From NCBI RefSeq assembly GCF_003252795.1, contig NZ_QEPQ01000001.1, forward strand, positions 372,001 through 436,000: a stretch of DNA of 64,000 nucleotides, written 5' to 3'. A model generated the notes under the pieces. The model saw only the letters and a program-made list of their open reading frames with translations. It was not told the DNA's origin and did not search any database. A program made the translations under genes and the position numbers. This document shows positions 29,491-39,688 of the stretch, piece after piece (position 1 is the first letter of the stretch; every line of letters starts with the position of its first letter). Source of the DNA: Haemophilus parainfluenzae (lineage in GTDB: Bacteria > Pseudomonadota > Gammaproteobacteria > Enterobacterales > Pasteurellaceae).

Positions 29491-30290
29491 TAAATGAACA
29501 TTGCCCAGACAGCCAAACTCGCCGCCACAAAGAACAAAATGAGTAAGCTGTTATAACTGAGTTTCCATTTATTAACACTATGCAAAAGCAATACCCCTGC
29601 TATTACTAAATGAAGAACAAAATAAATACCGTATGCGAAAACACCATCAAAACTGACCGCACTTACATCTTGATAAATAATAAAGATCAGTACTGCTAAC
29701 GCATTCAGTGCAAGCAGTAAAATCATCAATAATGGCAGTAACGCAATGAAACCTTGCAGACGATTACGAGAAACAGACAAACATAAATTCGCTAATAATA
29801 CGCCCATCACCGCTTGTGCCAATGGATTATATTGCACGAAATTTGGTGTTGGATTGCCGAAGAAAATCATCAAATAGGCAATTACACCCAATCCACTCAC
29901 CAATGATGCCATTAAGAGAAAACCACGGCGAGCTGATTCATCTTTAGGTTGTTTCCATACTGCATATACGGCAGATAATCCGCATAAGCTAACAATATCA
30001 GTCATCACGTAATGATGTGGTGAGGCTAAGCTCATTCCAAGCCAAACTAACCAATAAAGTGCAAAATAGACATTTGCTTTGATTAAACGTCCGCGTTGTC
30101 CTGGACAAATTTCGCCTTTAATAAAGGCAACCAAACAAAGTAGCTGCGCAATCAGCACACCAAAGGCTAAATGAGGAATCAGTTTTTCAGCAGATTGCAA
30201 AGACTCTGCAAAACATTCAATAATTAATAGCAACCCAATTGGCAAGATAGCAAGAAATGCGGCTAAGGGTTTGGATTGTTCTTCTGACAT
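29490..30290 (-). CDS. Multi-helix membrane protein of unknown function
   Basis: A 266-residue, strongly hydrophobic protein with about eight membrane segments and short polar loops. I recognise no domain. It stops within TAATG, directly coupled to the DMT transporter behind it, so it may work with or modify that exporter. Its start is divergent from the TRIC-type gene, with 132 bases between them. Confidence 0.65.
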   Translation of the reverse strand: MSEEQSKPLAAFLAILPIGLLLIIECFAESLQSAEKLIPHLAFGVLIAQLLCLVAFIKGEICPGQRGRLIKANVYFALYWLVWLGMSLASPHHYVMTDIVSLCGLSAVYAVWKQPKDESARRGFLLMASLVSGLGVIAYLMIFFGNPTPNFVQYNPLAQAVMGVLLANLCLSVSRNRLQGFIALLPLLMILLLALNALAVLIFIIYQDVSAVSFDGVFAYGIYFVLHLVIAGVLLLHSVNKWKLSYNSLLILFFVAASLAVWAMFI

Positions 30291-30422
30291 AAGATTCTCG
30301 ATTAGAAAAAGAAGGCGTCATTATGCCAAAATTTACAGCTTTTTTTAATGGCTTTCGTGCATTTTGACTCATTCCCTTTTAAAATAAGCAAAATTATAAC
30401 CGCACTTTAGGAACCACAAAAA

Positions 30423-31085
30423 ATGCTATTAAGCGTACTTTATATTATTGGAATAACTGCCGAAGGAATTACCGGTGCATTAGCCGCTGGACGAGAAAAA
30501 ATGGATATTTTTGGGGTAATTATTATTGCCTGTGTGACGGCGATTGGTGGCGGTTCGGTACGCGATGTCTTACTTGGACACTACCCGCTTGGCTGGGTTA
30601 AACATCCTGAATATTTCATTATGGTGGCTGGTGCAGCGGTATTAACGGTTTTTATCGCGCCCTTCATCAAACATTTCATGCGCTACTTCCGCACGATTTT
30701 CTTGGTGTTAGATGCTTTAGGATTAATCGTATATTCCATTATCGGTGCGCAAATTGCCATTGATATGGGCTATGGTTTTACCGTTACATCCATTGCGGCA
30801 ACAGTAACGGGTGCATTTGGTGGTGTGTTGCGTGATTTACTTTGTAACCGCATTCCCCTTGTATTCCAAAAAGAACTTTACGCCAGTGTATCATTCTTCT
30901 CTGCTGCTATGTATATGGCATTCCAATACATTCAATTAGAACACACGCTTTCAATTTTACTCACGTTATTCAGCGGTTTTGCACTGCGTTTACTTGCTGT
31001 TCGATTCGGCTGGGGCTTACCCGTTTTCGATTTCCAAGAGCAAGAAGAGGAAACAAATGATAAATTACCGAAGAAAACGAAGTAA
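30423..31085 (+). CDS. TRIC-type trimeric cation channel family protein (YadS/UPF0126)
   Basis: A 220-residue membrane protein of two tandem UPF0126 repeats with about seven helices. The glycine-rich signature occurs in both repeats: [20 protein letters not shown] and [21 protein letters not shown]. Prokaryotic TRIC relatives form monovalent cation channels. AGGAACC lies before the ATG. The basic/acidic tail [14 protein letters not shown] is cytosolic. Confidence 0.9.
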   Translation: MLLSVLYIIGITAEGITGALAAGREKMDIFGVIIIACVTAIGGGSVRDVLLGHYPLGWVKHPEYFIMVAGAAVLTVFIAPFIKHFMRYFRTIFLVLDALGLIVYSIIGAQIAIDMGYGFTVTSIAATVTGAFGGVLRDLLCNRIPLVFQKELYASVSFFSAAMYMAFQYIQLEHTLSILLTLFSGFALRLLAVRFGWGLPVFDFQEQEEETNDKLPKKTK

Positions 31086-31108
31086 GTAATAGCTATACAA
31101 ACATTTGT

Positions 31109-31744
31109 TTATGCTAATTCTTCATCGAAAATGGAATAGAAATATTTATCTTCATTACAAAACTCGAGGAAACGCTCTGCTAAAGATGTGTCATCTGTAA
31201 GAGAGATACAGCCATAACCGATATCATCGTGCGGATAAAGTGCAATTCCTAACTTAGGATTAATTAAAAAACAAATACCACCACAAACTTTTCCAAAATA
31301 AAAAGCAATAACCAACTCACAATACAAGAAGATCTTATTGGAATCAAAATGCATGTTAAATATACTTATTGGAGGTTGTGGCTCATTTTTCAAATCGATT
31401 GATTCAAAATAATCTTCATAAACACCAGTATACTCATTTAAGAAATTACTCTTCTTGGCTTCTTCATATAAACTCAAGTATTCTTCTAAATAGCCAGATT
31501 GTTTTAATTCATCATCTACCTCTGAATTATCATCATATACTAGAGCACTAATAAGGAAAAAACCGTCCAAATCTTCAGAAAAAAATCTTTTAAGCAATTT
31601 AGAAGCTCTTTTTATGTTAGCCGTATCACCTAAATCATTTGCTCCAAAGTAACCCACCCATTTGTTACTTGTCGAAAATCCATTAAAGTTAATATTTCTA
31701 AAGCATAATGTATTATTTATTGGCGATTTTGATAATTTTTTCAT
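31109..31744 (-). CDS. AT-rich orphan gene, acidic soluble protein of unknown function
   Basis: I place the start at 31742-31744 (MKKLSKSPINNTLCF) because TAGGGA lies 6 bases upstream; a 17-codon extension to 31795 has no ribosome site. The 211-residue product is acidic, without signal peptide or membrane helices. No family is recognised. Its base composition is visibly more AT-rich than its neighbours, and it stands alone between conserved core genes. Size, charge and isolation resemble orphan immunity proteins of polymorphic toxin systems, but no toxin gene is near, so this stays a guess. Confidence 0.6.
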   Translation of the reverse strand: MKKLSKSPINNTLCFRNINFNGFSTSNKWVGYFGANDLGDTANIKRASKLLKRFFSEDLDGFFLISALVYDDNSEVDDELKQSGYLEEYLSLYEEAKKSNFLNEYTGVYEDYFESIDLKNEPQPPISIFNMHFDSNKIFLYCELVIAFYFGKVCGGICFLINPKLGIALYPHDDIGYGCISLTDDTSLAERFLEFCNEDKYFYSIFDEELA

Positions 31745-31978
31745 ATTTTCCCTACAAAATCTCATCATATTTTTAAGATATTTTATTACAACCATTTTTA
31801 CTTCAAGAAATACTGAAAGTGAAAAAATGTGCTTTAAAATATGCCATCTAGCATAAAACTTGGCAAATCATAAACCATTCACACCGAATTCACAAAATCC
31901 TTAATTTTAATCATTTCACCTTACGCATTTTTACGATAAGCTACACCATATTTTTGTTGAAATAACAAGGGATTCGAT

Positions 31979-33232
31979 ATGTTAGAACAAATGGGCAAAC
32001 AGGCCAAAGATGCGGCCTTTATTTTAGCGCAGTTAAACACCACTGAAAAAAATCATGCGCTCAGCATTATTGCAGATCAATTAGAACAACAAGCGGATCA
32101 TATTCTTGCCGCAAACCAAAAAGATATTGAAATTGCGAAACAAAATGGCTTATCTGAAGCCTTAATTGATCGCCTTTTATTAACCGAAGAGCGCCTAAAA
32201 GGTATTGCGAATGATGTCCGCCATGTGATTTCTCTTGCGGATCCTGTGGGGAAAATCATTGATGGGAGCACCTTAGATAGCGGATTAAAGATCGAGCGAG
32301 TTCGTACACCGCTTGGCGTGATTGGTACGATTTACGAAGCGCGTCCTAATGTCACCATTGATGTGGCAAGCCTTTGCTTAAAAACGGGTAATGCCGTGAT
32401 TTTACGTGGAGGAAAAGAAACACAACATTCCAACCAAATTTTAGTGGAAGTAGTACAAAATGCCCTTGAACAAGCGGGATTACCACGCCATGCAGTCCAA
32501 GCCATTACGGATCCGAATCGTGAGCTTGTAATGCAACTACTTAAATTGGATCGCTATGTAGATATGATTATTCCTCGTGGCGGAGCTGGTTTACATGAAC
32601 TTTGTAAACAACATTCAACCATTCCAGTGATTGTCGGTGGTGTGGGTGTTTGCCATCTTTTTGTGGAAGAAAGTGCTGACCAAGAAAAAGCCCTTGCTGT
32701 GATTGCTAATGCAAAATGCCAACGTCCAAGTACATGTAATACGTTGGAAACGCTTTTAGTTCAACGCTCGATTGCAGAAACCTTCCTACCAAAACTCGCG
32801 AAATATTTAGCTGAGAAAAAAGTGAAATTCCATGCAAAATCGACCGCACTTTCGATTCTTCAAGCTGCCAATATCGATGTGCAAGAAGTGACCGAACAAG
32901 CGCTACGCCAAGAATGGGGGTCACTCGATCTCAATGTCGTAGTGGTTGAAGATATGGATGCGGCAATTGCTCATATTCGTGAATATGGCACACAACATTC
33001 AGAAAGTATCTTGACGGAAAATCAACGACTAGCCACTCAATTTATCAATCAAGTAGATGCGGCAGCTGTATATGTTAATGCAAGTACTCGATTTACTGAT
33101 GGTGGGCAATTTGGTTTAGGCGCAGAAGTGGCGGTAAGTACTCAAAAACTTCATGCTCGCGGTCCAATGGGATTAGAAGCCTTAACCAGTTATAAATGGG
33201 TCTGTGTCGGCGATTACACTTCCCGCAAATAA
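31979..33232 (+). CDS. proA: Gamma-glutamyl phosphate reductase
   Basis: Second enzyme of proline synthesis, reducing glutamyl-5-phosphate with NADPH to the semialdehyde. The 417-residue protein has the aldehyde dehydrogenase fold: [42 protein letters not shown], the catalytic cysteine in [15 protein letters not shown] and [27 protein letters not shown] at the end. No proB lies alongside. A paired uptake-signal terminator follows. Confidence 0.96.
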   Translation: MLEQMGKQAKDAAFILAQLNTTEKNHALSIIADQLEQQADHILAANQKDIEIAKQNGLSEALIDRLLLTEERLKGIANDVRHVISLADPVGKIIDGSTLDSGLKIERVRTPLGVIGTIYEARPNVTIDVASLCLKTGNAVILRGGKETQHSNQILVEVVQNALEQAGLPRHAVQAITDPNRELVMQLLKLDRYVDMIIPRGGAGLHELCKQHSTIPVIVGGVGVCHLFVEESADQEKALAVIANAKCQRPSTCNTLETLLVQRSIAETFLPKLAKYLAEKKVKFHAKSTALSILQAANIDVQEVTEQALRQEWGSLDLNVVVVEDMDAAIAHIREYGTQHSESILTENQRLATQFINQVDAAAVYVNASTRFTDGGQFGLGAEVAVSTQKLHARGPMGLEALTSYKWVCVGDYTSRK

Positions 33233-33251
33233 TCTGTTTCGTCTATAAAAA

Positions 33252-33288
33252 AACCGCACCTTGAAAGCATCAAAGTGCGGTTATTTTT
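33252..33288. terminator. Terminator between proA and the DUF808 gene
   Basis: AACCGCACCTTGA / TCAAAGTGCGGTT pairs over 13 positions with one mismatch; the right arm is a perfect uptake signal. A run of A before and T after allows use in both directions. Confidence 0.85.
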
Positions 33289-33298
33289 TATCTCGTTT

Positions 33299-34147
33299 TT
33301 AGTGTTTACCAAATAATTTCATTGCGGGTAATACAATTGCACAAGCAATTGCCCCTACAATCACACCCACGACTAACGTCGCCACATTACCAAGTAAACC
33401 ATCTGCTAATTGATAATCAGCGAGCAAATGATGAATGAAATCCACATTATGTACGAAAATACCGCCACCGACTAAGAACATCGCAAGCGTACCGATAAAA
33501 CTAAGTGAACGCATAAATTTTGGCATAATCACTAAAATTGCATTCCCGATTGACTTAGCCACACCACCTTTTTTGATAAGGTATAAACCGAAATCATCCG
33601 CTCTAACAATCAATGCGACCAAGCCATAAACAAAAATAGTAATTCCGATACCGACTATTGAAAGGGAAATAATACGTGTCAGCAAGCTCGCTTCGGTTAA
33701 TTCGCCCAATGCAATAATAATAATTTCAGCAGAAAGAATAAAATCCGTACGAATTGCCCCTTTAATTTTAGCGGCTTCATTAAAGGTTGTTTTTTCTTCA
33801 TGCTCTTCATGAGCAATAAATTTATGTAGAATTTTCTCTACACCTTCAAAACACAAATATGCCCCACCAATCATCAGAAGTGGCACGATCAACCAAGGTA
33901 AAAATGCAGAAAGCAGTAAAGCAATTGGAATTAAAATGACTTTATTGACTAAGGATCCTTTGGTGACTGCCCAAACAATGGGTAATTCACGATCGGAAGA
34001 TGCCCCCGTTACCTGATTAGCATTTAAGGCTAAGTCATCGCCTACTACGCCAACGGTTTTCTTGGCTGCCATTTTGGTCATCAAGGCGACATCATCAAGA
34101 ATCGATGCAATGTCATCAATAAGAGTAAAAAGAGAGCTAAACGCCAT
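33299..34147 (-). CDS. DUF808 (YedI-family) inner-membrane protein
   Basis: A 282-residue membrane protein. The N-terminus FSSLFTLIDDIASILDDVALMTKMAAKKTVGVVGDDLA is the clear DUF808 signature, and LPIVWAVTKGSLVNKVILIPIALLLS, HEEHEEKTTFNEAAKIKGAIRTDFILSAEI follow. About six membrane helices are expected. No function is known for the family. It is a single-gene unit. Confidence 0.88.
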   Translation of the reverse strand: MAFSSLFTLIDDIASILDDVALMTKMAAKKTVGVVGDDLALNANQVTGASSDRELPIVWAVTKGSLVNKVILIPIALLLSAFLPWLIVPLLMIGGAYLCFEGVEKILHKFIAHEEHEEKTTFNEAAKIKGAIRTDFILSAEIIIIALGELTEASLLTRIISLSIVGIGITIFVYGLVALIVRADDFGLYLIKKGGVAKSIGNAILVIMPKFMRSLSFIGTLAMFLVGGGIFVHNVDFIHHLLADYQLADGLLGNVATLVVGVIVGAIACAIVLPAMKLFGKH

Positions 34148-34187
34148 ATTCTTTCCTTTATAAAGTTAAAATTTAGAGAAATGAGTT

Positions 34188-36332
34188 TTAGACTGGTCGA
34201 ATGCTTTCGACATCCAACTTTGCATCAAACTCTTTTTGTAATAAAAGTAGTTTTTTATCTTGCTGTAAATCCGTACGTGCCTGTTCACGCAAGTCTTGAT
34301 ACACTTTTTTACGGTAATCCATCGGGGTTAAAACATCGGAATCTTCAACAAAAATCGACAATTTGACTGGTTTTTCATATAAACGTTCAAGATGTTCCAC
34401 TAAATTTTTAATATTTCGATCTTGTTTTAAATGCGCTTTTTCAGAATGAAGCCCGAGTTGAATTTCATCTTCTGTTTGCGACTTAATAAAGCAATTTAAT
34501 GCCAACTCTTTTGAGAAACCACTTACGCCTGAGCGTTCGACAATATCCGTCCAAGGATCTTGTTTTTGCGTAATTTGAATAATTTTCTCACGCAATTCTG
34601 GTGTCACATCTTTCAACATTGCCTGTTTAATATCAGAAGGACGCACACTGTTATCCACTTTGGCTAAATCCGGATTGCTCCACTCCCAACGATAGGTTTC
34701 CGCATCCAGAATTTCTTGCTCTTCCGCATCCATTTCAGCATTGTCATCAATGGTATTTTCAACCGTCTCAACACTTTGCTTTAACGCTTCTGCTTGTTGA
34801 GTAATTGGGTTTGGCACCGCTGCCTTCGTTTGCGTCGCTTTCGGTGGTGTCATCTCTCGCACTGGAAGTGCGGTCATTTTTGGTGAATTTTTTTGCTCAT
34901 CTAACGCTTGGAGATGATGTAAGGTTTCTTCCACTGCGGCTTGTTGTTCATCATGATGATGTTGGCGCTCTGATTGCTCAATTTGCGTTAATTGATTCAA
35001 TGCCTCTAGCGCAGCAAGGCTAGCTAAATTCAATGAAGATGTGGTTTGCGTGGCAACAGGTTGAGAAGGTGAAGAATGCACAACCGCCGATTGAGCCATC
35101 GGCTTTTGCGCTTGTGCAGAATAATTTGCTTTGATGTTTTGCGACAGCACCGGCATATCTACATACCCAGAAACAGGCTGATTTTCAACCGCACTTTTCT
35201 GTGTATTTTGTTCAGGGGATAGCCCGTCTTGTTTAGGCGTTTGTGCTGCCGTAAGGAACTTTGGGTGGAATGCCAATGCCCTCAATAATGTCATTTCTGC
35301 ACCAATTCGACGATTAGGCGCAGAAGCCAATTCTTTTCGACCCGATACAATTACTTGATAGAAGAATTGTACGTCTTCCGGTGAAATATGTTTAGCCAGA
35401 AAACCTAAGTGATCGTTTTCATCTGTGGCACTTTTAGCGAGTAACTGCATTAATGCAATTTGATGTAATTTCTCAGCTGTTTCTGCCAGTAACTCATCCC
35501 AATCGCCTGCTTTTTCTGCCACCGTTTGGATGGTTTTCATTAAACGCTCACCGTTACCTTGATGTAAGGCGTAAATGATTTCAATCGGTTGGTCTTCATC
35601 TAACAGCCCAAGCATGCTATTCACCACATCGGTGGAAACTTTACCGTTGCCCATGGCAATGGCTTGATCCGTTAAACTTAAGCTATCACGAATACTACCC
35701 TGTGCTGCTTTGGCTAATTTATCTAGTGCTGGCGCATCAAAAGGGATATTTTCGGCAGTAAGCACGCGATTAAGATGTGCTGAAATTTGCGGTTCATCTA
35801 ATGCTTTGAGATGAAATTGCATACAACGGGATAAAATCGTAACTGGCAATTTTTGTGGATCCGTTGTAGCCAATAAGAATTTCACATATTCAGGTGGTTC
35901 TTCCAAGGTTTTTAACAATGCATTGAAAGAATGGCGGGAAAGCATATGCACTTCATCGATGAGATAGACTTTATAACGCCCCACTACCGGCTTATATTGC
36001 ACGTTGTCTAATAGCTCACGGGTATCTTCTACTTTAGTACGAGAAGCCGCATCGATTTCAATTAAATCAATAAAGTTGCCCGCTTCGATCGCTTTGCAGT
36101 TTTCACATTCACCGCAAGGATCGGCAGTAATACCGTTTACGCAGTTCAAGCCCTTCGCAAATAAACGAGCAATAGAGGTTTTCCCCACGCCACGGGTGCC
36201 GGAAAATAAATAAGCATGATGTAAACGGTTTTCTTTTAAACCGTTTTCCAAAGCAGTGAGCACATGGCTTTGCCCCACTACTTCAGAAAAGTTTTTTGGT
36301 CGCCATTTTCTGGCTAAAACTTGGTAGCTCAT
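34188..36332 (-). CDS. dnaX: DNA polymerase III subunit tau (DnaX)
   Basis: Clamp-loader ATPase, 714 residues. The AAA+ core has Walker A GTRGVGKTS, a zinc module with CVNGITADPCGECENC, Walker B LIDEVHMLSRHSFNALLKTLEEPP and sensor residues in LATTDPQKLPVTILSRC. A long Gln-rich linker (about 365-560) leads to the tau-specific C-terminal domain that binds the polymerase and DnaB helicase. An A-run at 34888-34894 in the linker might allow slippage to a shorter gamma form. apt follows upstream in the same direction with a 16-base gap. Confidence 0.95.
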   Translation of the reverse strand: MSYQVLARKWRPKNFSEVVGQSHVLTALENGLKENRLHHAYLFSGTRGVGKTSIARLFAKGLNCVNGITADPCGECENCKAIEAGNFIDLIEIDAASRTKVEDTRELLDNVQYKPVVGRYKVYLIDEVHMLSRHSFNALLKTLEEPPEYVKFLLATTDPQKLPVTILSRCMQFHLKALDEPQISAHLNRVLTAENIPFDAPALDKLAKAAQGSIRDSLSLTDQAIAMGNGKVSTDVVNSMLGLLDEDQPIEIIYALHQGNGERLMKTIQTVAEKAGDWDELLAETAEKLHQIALMQLLAKSATDENDHLGFLAKHISPEDVQFFYQVIVSGRKELASAPNRRIGAEMTLLRALAFHPKFLTAAQTPKQDGLSPEQNTQKSAVENQPVSGYVDMPVLSQNIKANYSAQAQKPMAQSAVVHSSPSQPVATQTTSSLNLASLAALEALNQLTQIEQSERQHHHDEQQAAVEETLHHLQALDEQKNSPKMTALPVREMTPPKATQTKAAVPNPITQQAEALKQSVETVENTIDDNAEMDAEEQEILDAETYRWEWSNPDLAKVDNSVRPSDIKQAMLKDVTPELREKIIQITQKQDPWTDIVERSGVSGFSKELALNCFIKSQTEDEIQLGLHSEKAHLKQDRNIKNLVEHLERLYEKPVKLSIFVEDSDVLTPMDYRKKVYQDLREQARTDLQQDKKLLLLQKEFDAKLDVESIRPV

Positions 36333-36348
36333 CGCATCCCTTTAAAAA

Positions 36349-36891
36349 TTAATGGCCTTCAAAATTCACTAAGGTGTAGCAATCAATGCCTAAATCACGT
36401 AAGCGTTTTTCGCCCCCTAATTCTGGCAAATTAATCACAAAGGCAGCATGTTTCACTTCACCACCTAAACGTTGAACTAATTTCACGGTAGCTTCAACTG
36501 TTCCACCCGTTGCTAACAAGTCATCAATGATTAACACATTATCACCTTGCGAAATGGCATCAGTGTGCAATTCAAGGGTGTCTTGACCGTATTCTAATTG
36601 ATAAGACTGTGCAATCACTTCACGAGGTAATTTGCCCGGTTTACGAACAGGGATAAATGGCAAGCCTAAGGCTAATGCAACTGGCGCACCAAAAATAAAT
36701 CCACGAGACTCGGTACCTATTACTTTTGTGAGACCTTGATCTTTATACTTTTCAACGATCAAATCGATTGTGGCTTTGAAAGCCGCAGGCACTTCGAGTA
36801 AGCTCGTGATATCACGGAAAATGATGCCTTCTTTGGGATGATTTGGGATAGATTTGATAGAAGATTTGATTAATTCAAGTTGTTTGTTCAT
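36349..36891 (-). CDS. apt: Adenine phosphoribosyltransferase
   Basis: Purine salvage enzyme that makes AMP from adenine and PRPP. The 180-residue protein has [11 protein letters not shown] near the start, [18 protein letters not shown], and the PRPP-binding loop [21 protein letters not shown]. It precedes dnaX by 16 bases in the same direction, an order also seen in other gamma-proteobacteria. Confidence 0.96.
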   Translation of the reverse strand: MNKQLELIKSSIKSIPNHPKEGIIFRDITSLLEVPAAFKATIDLIVEKYKDQGLTKVIGTESRGFIFGAPVALALGLPFIPVRKPGKLPREVIAQSYQLEYGQDTLELHTDAISQGDNVLIIDDLLATGGTVEATVKLVQRLGGEVKHAAFVINLPELGGEKRLRDLGIDCYTLVNFEGH

Positions 36892-36960
36892 AAATAATTG
36901 CTCAAAAAAGAGTAAGAAAAAATCCTGTTTTTAGGCTCGCATTCTAGCATAGAAAAATAC

Positions 36961-36990
36961 AAAAGTGCGGTGAATTTTGACCGCACTTTT
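36961..36990 (-). terminator. Paired uptake-signal terminator after lpxM
   Basis: AAAAGTGCGGT / ACCGCACTTTT with loop GAATTTTG. It lies 15 bases beyond the lpxM stop and ends the aroC-mepA-TauE-lpxM run before apt. Confidence 0.82.
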
Positions 36991-37004
36991 GTAAATAAAA
37001 TGAA

Positions 37005-37964
37005 TTAATCTGGGTAAATATCTTCTCCGTCTTTTCGAGTACGAAGAAGCTGTAAAATCCAGACATATTGTTCTGGGGTTGGCGTAACGAAATACTCAAT
37101 TTCCTCGTTCATCGCACGGGCTGATTGCTCAGGATCGTCGCTTAATTGCATCGGTGGGCGAATTTCCATTTCATACTTGCCATTCTTAGCGTTATAGCGT
37201 GGAAACATTGGAATAACCACCGCTTTTGCCAATTTCGCCATTTTGTTTAACCCAGGAAGGGTAGCTTTATAAGTGGCAAAGAAATCCACAAAGACACTTT
37301 GCTCTGCACCAAAATCCTCATCTGGAAGATAGTACCCCATTTGACCTTGCTTGATGTGCGCTAAAAACGGCTTAATCCCATTTTGGCGAGCATGCATTTT
37401 TCCGCCAAAACGTTGACGCGCTAAAGTCCATAACCAATCCACCAACGGATTTCGGTGTGGGTTATACATTGATGTCATAGGCATGCCGTGTGTATGTAAA
37501 ATAATGCCAGATGCATCAATCGCCCAACCATGCGGTACCATCAAAATGATGTTATGCCCTTCGGCTTTCGCTTGCTTGATATGCTCAAGGCCAATGAATT
37601 CGCTACGTTTTTGTAAATGTTTTTTAGAACGAATGGCAATTTCTCCAATACCAAGCATTACTTGTGCGACCGTCACAAACATGTCTTCAATTACTTTGTT
37701 ACGTTTCTCATCTGTCCAATCTGGGAAACAGAGTTTCAAATTAATTTCTGCACGAATACGTGGTTTACCAATTTTTTTCGAGAGTGCACGAGCCAGTTTC
37801 TCTGCTAATTTATCGCGTAAACGAAACGGCACAAAAGCCAATAACAAAAGCACAAAAATACCAAGCCAAATCCCCCAATTTTTGGGGTGCAAATATGACC
37901 ATGAAAAATGTGGTTCATAACCTGTTCGAGCCGTAATACGTAATTTTTTTTGAGAATCTGTCAT
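37005..37964 (-). CDS. lpxM: Lipid A biosynthesis myristoyltransferase LpxM (MsbB)
   Basis: Late lipid A acyltransferase, 319 residues from the second possible ATG (MTDSQKKLRITARTGYEPHF); the first lies two codons earlier. One membrane anchor near residue 35 is followed by the catalytic HxxxxD motif in MVPHGWAIDASG, then MYNPHRNPLVDWLW and YYLPDEDFGAEQSVFVDFF. The sequence is very close to H. influenzae MsbB as I recall it. It follows the TauE-like gene by 9-10 bases. Confidence 0.93.
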   Translation of the reverse strand: MTDSQKKLRITARTGYEPHFSWSYLHPKNWGIWLGIFVLLLLAFVPFRLRDKLAEKLARALSKKIGKPRIRAEINLKLCFPDWTDEKRNKVIEDMFVTVAQVMLGIGEIAIRSKKHLQKRSEFIGLEHIKQAKAEGHNIILMVPHGWAIDASGIILHTHGMPMTSMYNPHRNPLVDWLWTLARQRFGGKMHARQNGIKPFLAHIKQGQMGYYLPDEDFGAEQSVFVDFFATYKATLPGLNKMAKLAKAVVIPMFPRYNAKNGKYEMEIRPPMQLSDDPEQSARAMNEEIEYFVTPTPEQYVWILQLLRTRKDGEDIYPD

Positions 37965-37973
37965 AATCAATCG

Positions 37974-38741
37974 TTAAAAATGAAACCAACCTTGATCATA
38001 CGCCATTTTTATCGTCATGATAAATGACATAATCACCACCATCGGTCTGATCAGTTGTTTGCCTTTTGCCATCACCATTTTTGCACCCAAATTTGCGCCT
38101 ATCAGGCTTCCTGCCATCATCACTAAACCGACAGTCCAAATCACATGACCACCAATTAGGAAGAAAATTAATGAGGCTAAATTTGAGGTTAAATTCATGA
38201 CTTTAGCATGCGCCGTCGCTTTAGTGAGGTTAAATCCTAGTAAGGTCACACAAGCTAGATTCATTAATGAACCTGTTCCCGGCCCAAAAAAGCCGTCATA
38301 AAAACCTAAAAGTGAACCAAAACATAACGCAAAAACAGCGTAAGAAATTCGTTGTTTACGATCACTTTCACCCAATTTAGGCGTAAATAAAAAGTATAAA
38401 CCGATCGCTAAAATGAGAAATGGAAGCCCTTTTTTAATTAATGACGCATCTAAACTTTGAATAAGCAAGGTACCAATCACCGAGCCGATAAAAATCACCA
38501 GTAAGATGAAAGAAAACTCCGATAAATTGACCGCTCTTTTACGCAAAAAGTAAATACTTGCCGACAACGCCCCACCAAACGCTTGTAATTTATTTGTACC
38601 TAACGCCATCGCAGGTGGCATGCCTGTCATTAATAAGGCAGGGATTGTAATTAAGCCTCCGCCACCCGCTATCGCATCAATAAATGCGGCAATAAAGGCA
38701 GCAGCAAAAAGCATGGCTAATATATCAATCCCCAACTCCAT
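37974..38741 (-). CDS. TauE/SafE-family membrane transporter
   Basis: A 255-residue membrane protein with about eight helices. The AGGGGLITIPALLMTGMPPAMALGTNKLQ motif near residue 25 and its counterpart YDGFFGPGTGSLMNLACVTLLG in the second half mark the TauE/SafE family. Members are linked to export of sulfur-containing or organic anions; the substrate here is unknown. It sits between mepA and lpxM in an order I recall from H. influenzae. Confidence 0.87.
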   Translation of the reverse strand: MELGIDILAMLFAAAFIAAFIDAIAGGGGLITIPALLMTGMPPAMALGTNKLQAFGGALSASIYFLRKRAVNLSEFSFILLVIFIGSVIGTLLIQSLDASLIKKGLPFLILAIGLYFLFTPKLGESDRKQRISYAVFALCFGSLLGFYDGFFGPGTGSLMNLACVTLLGFNLTKATAHAKVMNLTSNLASLIFFLIGGHVIWTVGLVMMAGSLIGANLGAKMVMAKGKQLIRPMVVIMSFIMTIKMAYDQGWFHF

Positions 38742-38751
38742 GATTTAACTC

Positions 38752-39624
38752 CTACTCTAACCATTCGCTACTATTTGGCGAACTCAACACTTGTTGGCAC
38801 AAGAACGGTTCTGGCGGTGTCACTTTTGGTTTAGAAGAGCCTGAACCGGGTTTTGCGGGTTCAAACCAAGAATAAAGTTCATCACCACAACCATCGCCTG
38901 CTGGTACAGGTGCTTGATCTTCACAATAAGCTGCATCTTTCGGACAAGCAATGCGCACGTGGAAATGTGAATCATGACCAAACCATGGACGAATTTTGTG
39001 TAACCAGGTACGATCATCTCCCGCAGTTTGACAAAGTTTTAATTTAATTGCTGGATTCACAAAAATACGCGTGACTTTGGGATCTTGTGCCGCCAGTTTA
39101 ATTAGCGTTGCATGATTATTATTCCACACATTTTCATCAACACGTTGTGTTTGACGGTTCACCACAAGCAAGCCTTTTCCATCAGAATTTAGCGCTTCGC
39201 TGTCTGTCATGGTGCCCATTCGCAACCAAATATCCGCATCTAATCCCATTTGATGGCTTGCATGCCCTGTTAAAAAGCGACCACCACCCGGCATAGCAAT
39301 ATCCCCAACTAACATCGTTGGTAAGCCTGCAGACTTCGCCTTTTGTCCAAGACGCTGTAAGTAAGCAATCATATCCGGATGACCATAATAGCGGTTTTTA
39401 TTCATACGAATGACTTGGTATCCCTCACCTTTATAAGGCAATGGCTCCGCCCCGATAATACAACCATTCGAATAGCTACCAATTGGATTCGCTTTACCAT
39501 CTGCTGCAGGAATTGGACGTTTAATACGTTGCCAGTCTTGTGGTGAGGCTGTTGTTTGTAACGAGAAAAAAACACTCCCTAAAACAACCGCACTTGAAAG
39601 TAATTTTGCTAAAGATTTATTCAT
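38752..39624 (-). CDS. mepA: Penicillin-insensitive murein endopeptidase MepA
   Basis: Periplasmic metallopeptidase that cuts D-Ala-mDAP cross-links in peptidoglycan. I start at 39622-39624 (MNKSLAKLLSS) since AGGA precedes it and a signal peptide ending LQTTAS follows; a longer frame to 39789 overlaps aroC without need. The LAS-family zinc ligands appear in GHASHQMGLDADIW and HFHVRIACP, with paired cysteines nearby. About 290 residues. It follows aroC and precedes the TauE-like gene by 10 bases. Confidence 0.93.
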   Translation of the reverse strand: MNKSLAKLLSSAVVLGSVFFSLQTTASPQDWQRIKRPIPAADGKANPIGSYSNGCIIGAEPLPYKGEGYQVIRMNKNRYYGHPDMIAYLQRLGQKAKSAGLPTMLVGDIAMPGGGRFLTGHASHQMGLDADIWLRMGTMTDSEALNSDGKGLLVVNRQTQRVDENVWNNNHATLIKLAAQDPKVTRIFVNPAIKLKLCQTAGDDRTWLHKIRPWFGHDSHFHVRIACPKDAAYCEDQAPVPAGDGCGDELYSWFEPAKPGSGSSKPKVTPPEPFLCQQVLSSPNSSEWLE

Positions 39625-39688
39625 AAGATTTCCTAAAACGAATGACCTTATCTTCAATAAAAGAGAAAATAAACTTAATTTAAAAGAG

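Noticed and set aside
34888-34894. E. coli-style programmed -1 frameshift in dnaX
   Set aside because: A slippery A-AAA-AAT is present, but the -1 frame stays open for about 39 codons and I see no stimulatory hairpin or upstream ribosome-like site, unlike the E. coli signal.
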